This document shows positions 31,946-43,600 of a stretch of DNA of 64,000 nucleotides, in pieces; within the stretch, counting starts at the first letter, position 1; every line of letters begins with the position of its first letter. The stretch comes from Adiantum capillus-veneris (taxonomy: Eukaryota > Streptophyta > Polypodiopsida > Polypodiales > Pteridaceae), in the NCBI GenBank assembly GCA_014529385.2, contig CM043964.1, positions 104,397,587 through 104,461,586 of the forward strand, read 5' to 3'. Position numbers and translations under genes: made by a program. Below the pieces are notes generated by a model. The model saw only the letters and a program-made list of their open reading frames with translations. It did no database searches and had not been told where the DNA came from.

Positions 31946-33269
31946 ACAGGTGTAATATCCTCATTCATTTCAGCATGTGCAATTTTTACAACAGGCACAC
32001 TCTCTTTTACCTTTCTCCTAGTGATAACTGCCTTTGTTAAATCCCTCCTAACTTGTGGGCATAATGCAAGAAACTGAGGCCATCAGATATCAGGACCCTT
32101 ACCTCTCATGTCTTCCAACAAGTTGTATGGAGCCATACCATGTCCAAGAGGAAAGTATTGGAGATTGATACGACGTCGAGTCCTCTTAGCTTCCTTGGTC
32201 TCCTTTGCCTTCTTGCCTCGTCCATGGTCACTCTGTGATGTGACACCTGCTTTCTCCTTCCCTTTTTCACGGACACGCTTAATGCCATTTGCTTCCATGT
32301 CAACCTCTTTTGAATTTGTCACCTCTACCACATGCACATTTGGGTCTGGCAAAGGTGGAACTCCTTCCACTCCTTGTGGAGGTGGTCTTGGTCCATTTGG
32401 TCTTTGTAGAAGCCTTGGTTGTTGACCAGTTCCTTCACCTGCATTTATCATTGGGTAATTCAAGTTAGGTCTCCCTGGCTCCCCACGGGGCCAAGGACAA
32501 TTATACATCCCATGTCCAGACTCTCCGCAATTCCAACATTGCAAGACTCTCCTAGGTCGTGGATCTCGCTCTTCAGACTTCTTTTCTTGTCCTTTTGGAC
32601 CTACAGCTTGTGCAAGGTGAATTGACAGGCTACTTAAAGATTCATTTAACTTCTCTATTACTTCATCTGTTACCTCAGGAAGCTCCCTAGATGTTGATGC
32701 TTGTGACTTACCTTTGGGTCTAAGACCTTCTATTGGAACCTCTCCCCTTAGGCACTTGAGTTTCCTATATTTCTCAGCAGCCCTAGTTTTAGCTGCATCA
32801 AAGGTAGCAGTTGTACCCACCTCAACTTTTATCTTAAGGTCAGGAAAGAGTCTGGCTATGAACCTCTCCTTCTTTAGGAACTCTGCACCATCACCAGGGT
32901 TAGCAACATTTCTCACCCAGTCCAAAGACGTAGAAACTCTTGCTTGTACAAGTAGTAGTCATCTAGGTCTTTTTGCGTATGAGAAACAATGTCTTGCCAT
33001 AGTTTTTGAGTGTTTTGGGGATCAAAGAAGTATCTCTTGAAATGATTCACAACTTCCGTGTAATTCTCTTTAACTTCCTCAGGAAACTAGTCAAACCAAG
33101 TGCTAGCATCTTTCCTAAGGACCACTTCAAACATCTCTACGCATTCTTGATCAGTTACTATCCTCTTGATATGACAAGAAATCTTGAAATTTGCTAAAAA
33201 TAATTCTGCATCCTCTCCAGGCTCTCCAAAGAAAAGAGGATATCTAAACATTTGGCGTTGGCTCTCCAT
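31946..33269 (-). pseudogene. Gypsy-A Gag with CCHC zinc knuckle
   Basis: ATG at 33269 (MESQRQMFRYPLFFGEPGED). Gag core FLANFKISCHIKR, then a stop (TAG at 33089-33087), a frame change near 32930, and PGDGAEFLKKERFIARLFP. The zinc knuckle CWNCGESGHGMYNC is near 32510-32550, followed by a Pro-rich stretch and the block FPLGHGMAPYNLLEDMRG near 32100-32150. That last block also occurs in Gypsy-B (FPLGDGQLSYDL) between zinc knuckle and protease. Beyond it the frame runs to the CACTA-B terminus at 31946. Confidence 0.8.
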
Positions 33270-33355
33270 TGAATTAGTTTCAAAGTGACAACACGTTTTT
33301 GTTTTTCTTTCTTAAAAATATTTACACAATAATGTTTTCTAAATTGAAATCTATC

Positions 33356-33574
33356 TTACAACAAAATAAAAATATTCACATCAAATGACCTATGATAATC
33401 AATAAGAGGCAGGATGATAGGGTTTGGTGACGCGAGAATTTCTCCTACTCTTTGGGCACCAAACATGAACACGATACGTTGTTGAAAATGGATTTTTCTA
33501 CTAATTGCAATGTTTATTCTAATGTGTGGAGTGAAATGGAAGACAAAAACCTCTATTCCTGGGCCATTATCCAT
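33356..33574 (-). CDS. Gypsy-A leader ORF 1 (upstream of gag)
   Basis: 72 codons, complete ATG to stop, 87 bp upstream of gag. The sequence (RINIAISRKIHFQQRIVFMF, then LPLIDYHRSFDV) matches the leader ORF of Gypsy-B at 46146-46388 at about half of all positions, including the pattern SRKI.FQQRI.FMFG and SFDV. Hydrophobic and basic residues alternate, and I see no known domain. The matching peptides in two separate elements suggest coding, but a conserved RNA structure could give a similar pattern. Confidence 0.5.
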   Translation of the reverse strand: MDNGPGIEVFVFHFTPHIRINIAISRKIHFQQRIVFMFGAQRVGEILASPNPIILPLIDYHRSFDVNIFILL

Positions 33575-33595
33575 TGTCTATGCATGACCTAATGC

Positions 33596-33814
33596 TTAAA
33601 TATATATATATATATATATATAGACATCCAAACTAAGGTCGTATCTAATGAGAGGTAAAATAAAAGGATTTACTGAAGCATTTATCTTGGCCAACCTAAG
33701 AGGGCCCAAAATTCTACGAATTACTCGCTGAAATTGCAACTTAGTACTAACAATTATGTGTACCTTTTGCCTTGCAATAGGAATGAAAGGATCATACAAA
33801 CTTTTGTGATTCAT
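33596..33814 (-). CDS. Gypsy-A leader ORF 2
   Basis: 72 codons, a diverged second copy of leader ORF 1 lying directly upstream. Shared pattern: VHIIVSTKLQFQ, ILGPLRLAKINAS, LPLIRYDLSLDV. Its last codons run into an AT microsatellite (33600-33621), which may have replaced the original end. Confidence 0.4.
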   Translation of the reverse strand: MNHKSLYDPFIPIARQKVHIIVSTKLQFQRVIRRILGPLRLAKINASVNPFILPLIRYDLSLDVYIYIYIYI

Positions 33815-33866
33815 GCAAACTACTTGACTATGCTAAAGGTTGATCCTACACAAAAATACACAAGCC

Positions 33867-33885
33867 ATCCTCCGTGGGGGCACCA
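33867..33885 (-). promoter_or_regulatory. Gypsy-A primer binding region
   Basis: TGGTGCCCCCACGGAGGAT on the - strand, three bases from the LTR. It differs from the Gypsy-B region (47072-47090) at one base. I cannot assign a tRNA. Confidence 0.6.
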
Positions 33886-33888
33886 ATT

Positions 33889-34061
33889 TGAGGCGGTCCG
33901 GGGCAGCAACAAGAAGAGTGGCCTCTAAGCACTTTTCTAGGCTCCCGTGCTGCTCAAGTTGGTTGGGGTTGGAAAAAACAGCAAACACACACACAAACCC
34001 GCAACCTAACCCTACACAAATTTGGGGCACCACTTAGTTTTGGATGCGAACTAGGACGCGT

Positions 34062-34141
<80 letters not shown>

Positions 34142-34872
34142 TGCTTGGGCTGCTTTGAAATGTTCAGCAGTGATCAAGTAAACATAATTATATATGTAAG
34201 AGAAAGAGGGAAGGGGGAGGGGGTGATTGTTGCACTAATACCTTCTTACAAATCTGTCATTAGCAATGAAAGTGAGATTAGTATTTGTTCAACATACCTT
34301 GAGTAAATTACACCACAACACATCACAAGAAAATCCACCCCAATCACTGTCTTAAAGCCAAGGGAGTCCTCTCCACCCTGTCGCCCTCTTACAGTATGTG
34401 GGATTTATGGCTAAATTGATAACAACACCCAGAGACAAGCTATCAACAACTTTTAAAAAAAAAAAAAACCAAGACACTTACACATCATTGTTGTCCATTA
34501 CTTCACGTTGGAAGAGAGACAAAGTATCCAAGCTTACTCCAAACCCACCTTCCTTGATTCAGCAAATGTTGGGCTTACACTAGTAGGAGAAATGATAGAT
34601 TTCCTACTCTCAATTGAATGATCACTCTCTCTTACAATGGCATAGAGTTCCCTTGCTAATCACCCCTAATACAACACATGCATATGCATAAGACAATGAG
34701 CTTCCACTCAAGAGCTCTTTCTAGAGAGGTTGAGATTGGCTTCTCAAGCTATAGCATAGTGCTCTTGCTTATGGCTTCCCCCTTTTTGTGCTAGCTACAC
34801 CCTCCTTTTATAGCAATTTTGAGGGCTAGGGTTACTCCTCTAACCATGGTTGGGTTAGATTGTCAACACTTA
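33889..34872 (-). repeat. Gypsy-A 5' LTR (outer end uncertain)
   Basis: Starts TGAGGCGG next to the primer region. A TATA box on the - strand (TGCTATAAAAGGAGGG, complement of 34804-34819) supports an LTR promoter reading leftward. The outer end is set at a CA at 34872 (TGTTGACAATC on the - strand) but no partner LTR is in the window to confirm it. Confidence 0.5.
34064..34138. repeat. GA microsatellite
   Basis: About 37 uninterrupted GA units inside the Gypsy-A LTR. Confidence 0.97.
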
Positions 34873-35363
34873 TCTAATTTTTTTGCTTGGAATTATCAAG
34901 AAGTTGGTGGGGATAGATGAAGAAGAGAGAGAGAGAGGAGAGAAGTGGAGGTGATAGGACTTTTCATAGTAGGTTAGTGTTAGTAAATTAGTAGAGTTAG
35001 TATTTTTATTGATTTACAAATGGAATTGGATATTTACAATGGGAGTATCCATGCATGATACAAATAAAGAAGAAAAAACTCTTAATAGGTAAGAAAATAT
35101 GGATTTCTTACAATGTTGATGCTCCAAGTGTCCTGAGTAGAGTCAATTTTGACGCTTGTTGACGGTACGTTTTTTCTCCACTCTTGACCTTCCTTGGGAA
35201 CCAAGATAAGTGAACATGAGTAATCAATCACCATGATGCTGTCTTTCAAGAGAAGAGGCTGAATTTTGTGGTTTTTTTGATAGATATGGGTAATATGTTG
35301 GGGTATAGGCGCCTATGCCTTGCCCGGCCGCCCAGAGTCTGGGCGCCCACTGACTTACATACC
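34873..35363. other. Unassigned stretch between Gypsy-A and Gypsy-C
   Basis: AT-rich with a short GA run (34925-34944) and a GC-rich block at 35299-35352 containing inverted copies of GGCGCC and TGGGCGCCCA. No gene seen. The GC block lies next to the point where the Gypsy-C gag homology ends, so it may be the end of another inserted element. Confidence 0.5.
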
Positions 35364-35591
35364 CTATACCATTTGATAAGTCATAACTTGAGGAGGTTGG
35401 GCTGATTGTAGATCCTTTTCGTAGCCTTCCAACCATTCCCTAGCATCTCCCTTCAAACAGAAGTAGAAGATTCGTAGCACCAACCCTAGGTCTTGCTTGT
35501 CAGCAAGAAGGCAAGCAAACTCCATTCTCTCAATGAAAGCTTTGGAACTTTCATTTGATTTACCACTAAACTCCGGAAAATTAAACGCCAT
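35364..35591 (-). pseudogene. Gypsy-C Gag, N-terminal fragment
   Basis: Begins MAFNFPEFSGKSNESSKAFI, clearly related to the Gypsy-B Gag start MAFSYPEFHGRSDEDVEDFL. About 75 codons remain (to QPPQVMTYQMV), then a TAG and unrelated sequence. It is the only coding remnant of this element. Confidence 0.75.
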
Positions 35592-35630
35592 GTCTTAAAA
35601 ACTTGTAAACTGAAGGTAACTTGAAGCGAT

Positions 35631-35649
35631 TCCTCGGTGGCGGGCACCA
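35631..35649 (-). promoter_or_regulatory. Gypsy-C primer binding region
   Basis: TGGTGCCCGCCACCGAGGA on the - strand, six bases before the LTR start; similar in character to those of Gypsy-A and Gypsy-B. Confidence 0.5.
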
Positions 35650-35655
35650 AAACAC

Positions 35656-36528
35656 TGTTGGGAAACAAGCAAACTGGAACACCTCTATAGTGATGTCACC
35701 CAAGAGCATTGAAAGAGAACTACAAGACACCAAAAGATTTTCAAAATCCTTTTGAAACGCCACAAGTCCAATAGGAGTAGACCCTTGGGAATCTACTAGC
35801 CGTCGCCCACCCAAGAGACTATGTCACATAGGAGCAAAACCCTGCCAAAGCACGGATTTAAAGCACACGCCGACCAATGCATATGAAGACAAGAGCCTCT
35901 CCTTACAAAATCAAACATCACAAACCCACAACTTCAACATCAATTCCACAATTCATAGATACATGCCCTCCGAATCTGTCTACACACAATTTGCTACTAG
36001 GTTGCCATAGCCATAACCCTGCGGAGAACTAGTCGTAACCTGATGAGCACAACTCCAATTGGGGCACTTTAAAGCTTGAGATAAATCTTGAAAAATGACT
36101 GGCGAGAAATCTGAAGATGACTAAAATTGATTCCATACGCCCCCATGAGAAAAATTGACGCGAACAGAGAGCTGTCCGAGCACGACTACACGTAGAGAAG
36201 GCTAGTCGGGGCCAAAAACTGCATCCAAGAGCACCAAGGAGACAGAACGAGCTAAAACCTGCAAATTTCTGATCTTTTGATGAACTTTTTTTAGTTTGTA
36301 CATTAGTTTAAGTTATATACAAGGCTCACTTCAAAAAACTCACTCACGGGCACTTACAGTAGCCCTGACAGCTGTCACTAGACTAGCGACTTGCAGTGCA
36401 TGTACATGTTCTTGCTAAAGCAAGCTAAAAAACCCACAAAAATAAATCCCACACACCCTTTTGACATCGGGCGTCATGTCCATATGTACAAATTTACAAA
36501 AAACGGGGTGTCAGAAATGCGCCCAACA
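35656..36528 (-). repeat. Gypsy-C 5' LTR
   Basis: Starts TGTTGGG at 35656 and ends CCCAACA at 36528, a 7-bp terminal inverted repeat typical of LTRs; the left end is adjacent to the primer region. No partner LTR in the window. The ORFs inside show no protein character. Sequence 36529-36821 to the right is unique AT-rich DNA, the original insertion site of the copia element. Confidence 0.65.
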
Positions 36529-36821
36529 ACGTTTTTGGAAAAGCCCCACACCAACATGCTTTCTCACCATTTTCTCCTAAATGCCTTACAAGTCTTTACA
36601 ATGTCCTAAAAATAGTGGCAAGGTCTTTTTCACAGGTGCCTCATGTAGGGCTATTGGTATTGCACATGTGCTCACGTACGTATCTTTACTATGTCCTCTT
36701 CTAAGTTCTTCGCTTGTCCTTGTATTACCCATGAGTTATGATTTAGATTTCTTTGATTAACATGGAGTTATTTGAGGTAGTGGAGCATAAATTTATCATC
36801 TTCACAGTTGTCATGAGTTTT

Positions 36822-36826
36822 GTGTT
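36822..36826 (+). repeat. Copia target-site duplication, left (GTGTT)
   Basis: GTGTT directly before the 5' LTR; the same five bases follow the 3' LTR at 51480-51484. Confidence 0.9.
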
Positions 36827-37052
36827 TGTTACCATGTATAGTGGTAGTGATGTGTGTGAACACACTAGGACCGCCGTGGCATTTTTTCCCTCTTTAGGAG
36901 GTTTCTCCCCCCGTGCATTGTATTTACGCCCCTCACTCTAGGGCTATCCATCTTTCCTTTTCACACTAAGCAACACACTCTCTATTGTGTGTCTTGAGCT
37001 TCCTTCATCTTCTCCAAGCTGTGTGCGTTTCTCTGCAACCCTAATTCCAACA
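36827..37052 (+). repeat. Copia 5' LTR
   Basis: TGTTACCATG to AATTCCAACA, 226 bp; aligns with 51253-51479. It contains GCATTGTATTTACG, which is GCATTGTATATACG in the 3' LTR, a possible TATA box. Confidence 0.9.
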
Positions 37053-37071
37053 ATTGGTGTCATAACAGGTG
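37053..37071 (+). promoter_or_regulatory. Copia primer binding site (degenerate)
   Basis: ATTGGTGTCATAACAGGTG; resembles TGGTATCAGAGC, the initiator-methionine primer site of plant copia elements, with several changes. Confidence 0.6.
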
Positions 37072-37390
37072 TCGTCCTCCCGGGCTTAGTTGGCAGCAGC
37101 ACCAGCACACGCCTGCTCACTTTCTCTGATTTCAGTGAGATTTGGCAAGAATTCACAGGTCGACAATTTTTTTTTATTCGGGCTCATTTCGGCCTCCGTT
37201 TCCACTACAGCCAGGTCTGCGTAGGCAATTTCGTCATTTTGTGCCGATTTTTTGTCAGTGCCAAATTCTTCATAACAGGTCCCAAAAAACTTCTATTGTT
37301 GGTTGTTCTATATAGCACGTGCTAGTCTCACTTAGTTTCTCCTCATTTCGGGCAGTTTTCACATTAGGTGCAGGCATTTTCCACGGCTGA

Positions 37391-38791
37391 CAACAACACA
37401 GATGTGAGGACAAGTTGGATGGCCCGGACAATTACCCTGTATGGCCTTACATGATGCAACATGTTCTTGTGTCAAAGGGTGTCTGGAATATTGTGCAGGG
37501 CATTGATGTACGTCCTGGTTCTGAGGATGTAGGCGATGTTGAGGATGTTGCTGGTCTTGCTGCAAGAATTACTGATATTAGAGTTGTTTTCCCTACAGTA
37601 GAACAAGCTCGTTGGGATGTAAAGGATGCGCAGGCTCATGCATTGATTCTATTGTCTGTGAAGCACACCATTACTCCTCACATTCATTCAATGAAATCTA
37701 CAAAACAATCTTGGGATATTGTGGCTGGTCTTTATGCAAGCCGCAATGAGGCAAAAATAGCTTTGCAGCGTAAAGAGATGGAATCAAAGATTATGTATGA
37801 GGAAGATGATATAGAAATTTCCTTTCTGGTGTCAAGGATATCAATGAGAAACTTATTTCTGCAGGTGAAGTCGTTTCAGGCAGTTCCCTTGTGCAGAATG
37901 TTCTTGATGCCTTACCAGATTCTTACCTGGATTTTGCTAGTACTTGGAGACTTATGACCGAAGGAAATCCTGAGGTTGTCGAGTTTGATGCATTATGCAC
38001 ATTGCTGTTGCAAGAGTCACTTTCTAGAAAAAACAGGACTAGGCAGCGTGCAGTTGAACAGGGTTTTATTGCTTCTTAAAAGAAAGGGTGGTAACAGCAA
38101 TGCACTCACTTCTTATGATTCTCCTGCGAGTGGAAAAACTTCTGTTCTTAATGCTTCTGCTGGCAGCAATTCATTGGAAAATTCTGGTGATAAGGGAAAA
38201 AAGAAGATGCGTTGCCATCATTGTAAAGCTAATGATGACTTGATCAAGCAGTTTCCTAAGTTGAAGGCTAAAGAGGCTAAGAAGAAAGAGGGTGGTTCCA
38301 CTGCAAATACTGGTTCCACTACAAATGCAGCCATTGTTGAGTCTTCAGTGAAAGGAGATTGTGATGTTGATGTTGATGTAGAATGGGCTTTTAGTGCAGA
38401 GTGCACTTACAATCTTGTTATCCATGATGCATGCATGTCAGTTGTTGCTGGAGATTCCCATGTGTGGTATTTCGATAGTGGTGCTACAAAGCACATTACC
38501 TCACATCATGAATTGTTCACCTCTCTCAAGTCTGTCCCTCATGGGAATTCAGTCACTTGTGTCAACAATGCCTCTTATCCGGTTCAAGAGGTTGGAAAGA
38601 TTGTGCTTACTGCTGCAAATGGAAGTTCTTTCACACTTGTTGATGCACTTTATGTACCTGGGATCAAAAAGAATCTTTTGTCTGTATCTGCACTTGCTAG
38701 ACTTAGACTTGTAGTCAAATTTGTGGATGACAGATGTACAATTCATGATTTCAATTTTGGTGATGAAATTGTTGTATCTAGCCTTTTGTGA
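37391..38791 (+). pseudogene. Copia Gag and protease
   Basis: Gag (copia type, gag_2 family) with LDGPDNYPVWPYMMQHVL near 37410-37465 and KSTKQSWDIVAGLYAS near 37700-37740. A frame change lies near 37830-37890. The zinc knuckle is degenerate (CHHCKANDDLIKQFP near 38212-38256, second half lost). Protease: WYFDSGATKHITSHHELF near 38466-38520 with the catalytic DSGA, then LVDALYVPGIKKNLLSVS near 38638-38690. The frame stops at 38789-38791. Confidence 0.85.
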
Positions 38792-38849
38792 TGTGGGCTG
38801 TATAAGCTCACTTTGTATGACAAGTGTGGATAAAATTTTGCACATGCAG

Positions 38850-39493
38850 TTGCAGATTCAAGGGCTATTTCAGATGCAAAATTGTGGCCTGTACGTTTTG
38901 GGCATATGAAATCTGCCAGTTTGATGCGTTTGCAGAAATGTGATATGGTTGCTTCTTTGCCACCTATTGAAGGACATGTCAAACATGTTTGTGAAGGCTG
39001 TATTTTGGGTAAGATGCAACGTTCGAAGTTTCCAGAGGATGGTTCAATTAGGGCCACATGCAGGTTGCAACTTGTACATAGTGATGTTTGTGGGCCCATG
39101 CAAACTCCGTCCTTGGGAATTGCCTTTACTTCATGACGTTCATTGATGATTACTCCAGGCATGCATGGGTATTTCCGCTTAAACCAAAGTCCGAAGCTTT
39201 TATGTACTTCAAACAATTTCTATCTATGGTTGAAAATGTCTCGAAATGTACTATGGGCACCCTCCTTTCCGATCGAGGGGGGGAGTATATGTCTCATGAA
39301 TTTGATGCATTTCTGGTTAGTCGAGGGATAAAAAACCAATGTACAATGCCTTATATGCCTCAACAAAATGGTGTAGCTGAGAGGAAAAATAGGTCACTTA
39401 TGAAAATGGCACGATGTACGGTTAAAAGTCAAGCTTTGCCACATTCTTTTTGGCTTGAGGCCATAATGTGTGCCAGTTATGTACTTAACACGT
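38850..39493 (+). pseudogene. Copia integrase, part before Gypsy-B
   Basis: GAG-pre-integrase zinc region (RFGHMKSASLM with CEGCILGKMQRSKF near 38895-39035), then the integrase core with LVHSDVCGPM near 39070-39100, FIDDYSRHAWVF near 39133-39170, LSDRGGEYMSHEF near 39265-39305 and NGVAERKNRSLM near 39370-39405. One frame change at about 39120. The reading frame breaks at 39493 in SYVLNT, where Gypsy-B starts. Confidence 0.88.
39489..39493 (+). repeat. Gypsy-B insertion site, left flank
   Basis: CACGT; its last four bases ACGT recur directly after the right LTR (48247-48250). A 4-bp target duplication fits; a 5-bp one would need one mismatch. Confidence 0.65.
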
Positions 39494-40662
39494 TGTGAGC
39501 GGGATGAAAACACACAGAACACCTCTATAACGACCCGACACACACTCCTGAAATGATACACACACACACTATGGGGCACCACTCGGCTTACACAACACAC
39601 CTGGCCGAGACAGGGAACACACCTCTGGAGTGAGAGGAGAGAGACTATCCACTTGCCCACTCCACACAGACACACACACACACACACATCCAAAAAAATC
39701 AGCTCAAAAGAGGAGCATTTATGATGTTTAGATACAATTGAGCTTGGGCCAACACCAATGGGGCAAATAGCTCACACAATATGGGTAAAAGATACCAGAT
39801 ACAATCACAAATTGGAGCAGAAGCTTCGCTCCATAGGAGAAACTTACACAGCTAAAAAAACAGAAAAATAGTGAAAAATTTGGCAAAATGGACAGCACCA
39901 TCGTGTCCGGAACGGCCCAAAACCCCAGTCTACAATGTCAAAGTGCTCAAATCTGACATCTGATGAGCAGTTTACGCTCAAAACAGGCTCCAAAAACCCC
40001 AAAAACACAGCTGCGGATGTTCCTCCTCTCTTCTACAGGTTTTTTCTGGTCTTCTCTCTGTTTTTTCAGTTCCCACACTTAGCTTTATTAGTTGGGAACC
40101 CGTGGCCTTTTAAATGACCTCAAACGGACCCCGAACAGGCCAAAAACTGACCTCGCAGTGCATAGTTGTCACCTTTTTGCATCATCCGCACACCTGGCGC
40201 TCAGTTTTTCCAAATAATTCATCCCGCAACCACGTGAAGTGGCCCCAAAAATGGTCCTCATGATGATCTTTCTGCATAAGTATCACAAGAAAACACCCAC
40301 GTCGTGTCCATACTTCTCTGCGTGCAAGTATTGACCCCATTCGCCCTCCTGACTTTGAAATTGGGCAATCCTTTATTTGATACACCATGCATGTATATGT
40401 ACATATGCGCAATCTCTTGCTCCAAAAAACTCCTGACAACGTGTCCTACAAAAGCTTTGCAGTCTATTATTCCATATTGTAGAAAAAACACACCGGTACT
40501 GATAATAGTGAAAATCGCTGCACTATGTACACCCTGTCCTACCTGTACACACGTGGGCCCCACGTAACCACCTTGCTATGGAAATTGGGAAATCATTTAT
40601 TTGATGCACCATGCATGTATATGTACATATGCGCAATCCCTTGCTCCAAAAAACTCCTGACA
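39494..40662 (-). repeat. Gypsy-B 3' LTR, chimeric
   Basis: TGTGAGCGGG to CTCCTGACA. Compared with the right LTR, a block of about 95 bp (47966-48060) is replaced by about 124 bp: 40357-40438 repeats the LTR's own terminus, and 40439-40477 is 39 bp of copia integrase sequence found directly outside the right LTR. Homology resumes at TGTAGAAAAAACACAC. Confidence 0.88.
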
Positions 40663-40681
40663 TAATTTGCCCATCCCCTAG
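40663..40681 (-). promoter_or_regulatory. Gypsy-B polypurine tract
   Basis: CTAGGGGATGGGCAAATTA on the - strand, directly before the LTR start TGTCAGGAG. A near copy lies inside the coding region at 44777-44794. Confidence 0.75.
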
Positions 40682-40690
40682 CCTGCTAGA

Positions 40691-43600
40691 TCATTCATGA
40701 TCAGCAGCAGCAAAGAGAGATATGAGACTCGCCGCATCACAGGTCTCCTCATCCCTCACCAACACTGCTTGATCCACAGACAGCTCATCTTGCTCCACCA
40801 TCATCAATCTAGCATGATACATTTTAAGACGCAATCCATTTACCCTTGACTTATGTAGAACACCATCCAGGTTAGCCAGCTGATATGTGCCATTTGGAAA
40901 ACACTCCACTACCTTAAAAGGGCCTTCCCACTTAATTTGAAACTTCTTTTGGAGGGTGTTGTCCAGCTTACTGTTGTAGCGCAAAACCAAGTCACGTTTC
41001 TTGATACCCTTACTTTTGACCTTTTCATTTATCTTTGCCAAAGCCTTATCCTGCATCTGCCCATAATGCTCCAATGCACTCATCCTATCCAACTGGACCT
41101 CTTGTAACTACAAGATCCTCTCTTTGAATGCATCACTAGGCGGCCCAAGCAACTTCTCTAACATCTTGACCGCAGGCAACTCTACCTCCACAAGCAATAG
41201 TGCTTCCTTTCCATACACCAAATGAAATGGAGTAAACCCTGTGCCTGTCTTCACCGAAGTACGGTAAGCCCATAATGCACTAGGAAATTCCAAATACCAA
41301 TTCTTTCCTTGGTGCTCTGTCACTTTAGAAAGAATTTGTACCAACTCACCATTGAATCTTTCATTTAAGCCATTACACTGCGGGTAATAAGGAGTGGTAT
41401 GCTGGTGCCTAATCTTCATCTTTGTGCATAAGAAGTCTAGCAGTTTAGCTCTAAATCCTGGCCCCTTATCTGAAAGTAGCTCTAATGGCACCCCAAACTT
41501 GCGACATATTTCATCATACAAAAATTTTGCCACATCCTTTGCAGTGATTTGTTTTACTGCTATAGCCTCTGCCCATCTAGAGAGATAGTCCACTGCCGTC
41601 AAGATATAGCTTTTTCCCCTGCTTGTGATAGGTAACGGGCCTATTGCATCAATCCCCCACTTTTCAAACACATCAAATGCCATAATGGTTTTTCGTTGCT
41701 CTGGCTTCAACGCTCTCTTCCCAAATTCTTGACACCTATTGCAAGACCTACACCAATGGTGAACATCCTTGTGAAAACTAGGCCATACATACCCCTCTTG
41801 CAAAATCTTATGCAAGGTGATCTTTAGAGAAAAATGGCTACCACATGCGCCTTCATGATTCTCTTCCAATACTCTATAAAGCTCCTCTCGCCAAGGTACA
41901 CGTCTCAACACGAGATCAGCCCCTTTCATGTATAAGACATCACCAATCAATTTGTACCTGTATGCTCTACGCACAAAGACATACTTCTTAGACTTCTGAA
42001 TCTCCTTTGGAATGATTCCTGTTAGCAAAAACTCCTGTTCTTGAGCCAAACTTTCCCGGCCATGATAAAGAGGTAAAGTGGTCCTCAACACAAATAGCTC
42101 CCCAATCATGCCTTGAGCTGCTTCATGTGCCTCTCCATTTAGAGCACGTTCAATGTGTCTGATGATCCATGCTTTGAACTTTTTTAACAGGCCTTTAATT
42201 CTGAAGCACATTTCGTTCAATGAGGTGTTCTTGCTCTTCCACACACCCAGCACTTGCTTCACCACTAACAAGGCATCACCTTTTATGCTCAACATTCGAA
42301 CCCCATGCTTCAAACAAATGTGTAATCCGGCTTCCAGAGTAGCATATTCAGCCTCATTGTTACTATGAGCATCCAATTTGAACCCTCTCTTGCATACTAG
42401 CTTCCCCTCTGGATCATAAAGTGCTATACCCCCTGAAGCTGCATCATGGCTCTTTCTGTATGAACCATCAAAGAACAACAGATGTGCATTGCTAATCTGT
42501 GGCACTTATTCAACTACCTTTCTCACCACCTCTTCCTTAACAATAAGGGGATTCTCCTTGTAGGTCAACAAATCAGCTAGGGTAGCCCTTGTACTATCTT
42601 CCACTTGAAAAGAGAAGTCAAACTCTTGCAGCTCAATTACCCATTTCTTCACCACATTTGACATGTTAGTACCATTAATTAACTGTGGCAAAAAGGCATA
42701 ACTCATCAAGAAAACAAAATGCCGTGGTAGCAAGTAATGACGAAATCGTCGACAAGCAAATATTACACTGGCCATCACTAGCTCTACTTCCAAGAACTTT
42801 CTCTCCGCTACCAACTTCACTCGGCTTGCACAATACAATGGCCTCATATAATGGCTACCCTTCCCCTTTTGCAGTAGCATGGCTCCAATGGCATCATCCC
42901 CTACTGATGGATTTACATAAAACACTTTCTCCCAATGAGGAGCCTGCATGGCTGACAACCCCCCTAACACCTCTTTCACCTCTTGAAACACTTCTTCACA
43001 GTTGTCATCCCATTGCAATGGATCATGCTTTGCCACTTGTTGTAATGGATAAAGAATCCGAGAAGACAATGGAATAAACCTTGCCATGTACTTCACTTTG
43101 TGTATAAAGGTTGCCAATTGCTTCGTACTCGTAGGTGATGGAAGAAGAATAATAGAATTAACCTTGTCTGGATCAGCCTAAATTCCATTTTCTGACACCA
43201 TATGGCCCAATAACTTCACCCTTGGCTGTGCTAGATGACATTTCTTTGGATTTAGTTGTCCTCCACATTCATCATATCAAGCCAATACCATCTGTAGCTT
43301 CTCATGGTGTTCAGCCCTAGTGCTATAAACACAGAAGTCATCCATAAAAGCTTTAACACAACTACCAATGAATGGTTCCAACACCCAATTTGCTCTCTCT
43401 TGATAGAAGGAAGGTCCATTTGACAACCCAAATGGCAATACTGTGTAGCAAAAGCAGCCCCATGGCGTAACAAAAGTGGTCTTTGTGCGGTCTTTAAGAG
43501 CAATCTTCAATTGAAAATAGCCTGAAAAACCATCACACACACTATACCTCTCATAACCTGCCACTGAATCCAATATCTGATCGATGAATGGAAGAGGATA

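Larger units (their letters stand above)
4076..34872 (-). mobile_element. Gypsy-A: Ty3/gypsy element split by CACTA-B
   Basis: A reverse transcriptase fragment at 4076-5002 and a gag fragment at 31946-33269 are both on the - strand. They become neighbours in the expected order once CACTA-B (5003-31945) is removed. Upstream of gag lie two leader ORFs, a primer binding site (33867-33885) and a 5' LTR starting at 33889. Integrase and the 3' LTR are missing on the left, where CACTA-A sequence begins. The stretch between gag zinc knuckle and reverse transcriptase is short and holds no recognisable protease, so sequence was lost before or during the CACTA-B insertion. The right limit of the LTR (34872) is a guess from a CA dinucleotide near a TATA box. 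Confidence 0.65.

Noticed and set aside
5000-31948. A clean 3-bp target duplication for CACTA-B
   Set aside because: GAA and ACA do not match; reported as absent.
40182-40567. Small ORFs in the Gypsy-B LTRs
   Set aside because: They differ between the two LTRs and cross the rearranged block and copied copia sequence; no sign of coding constraint.
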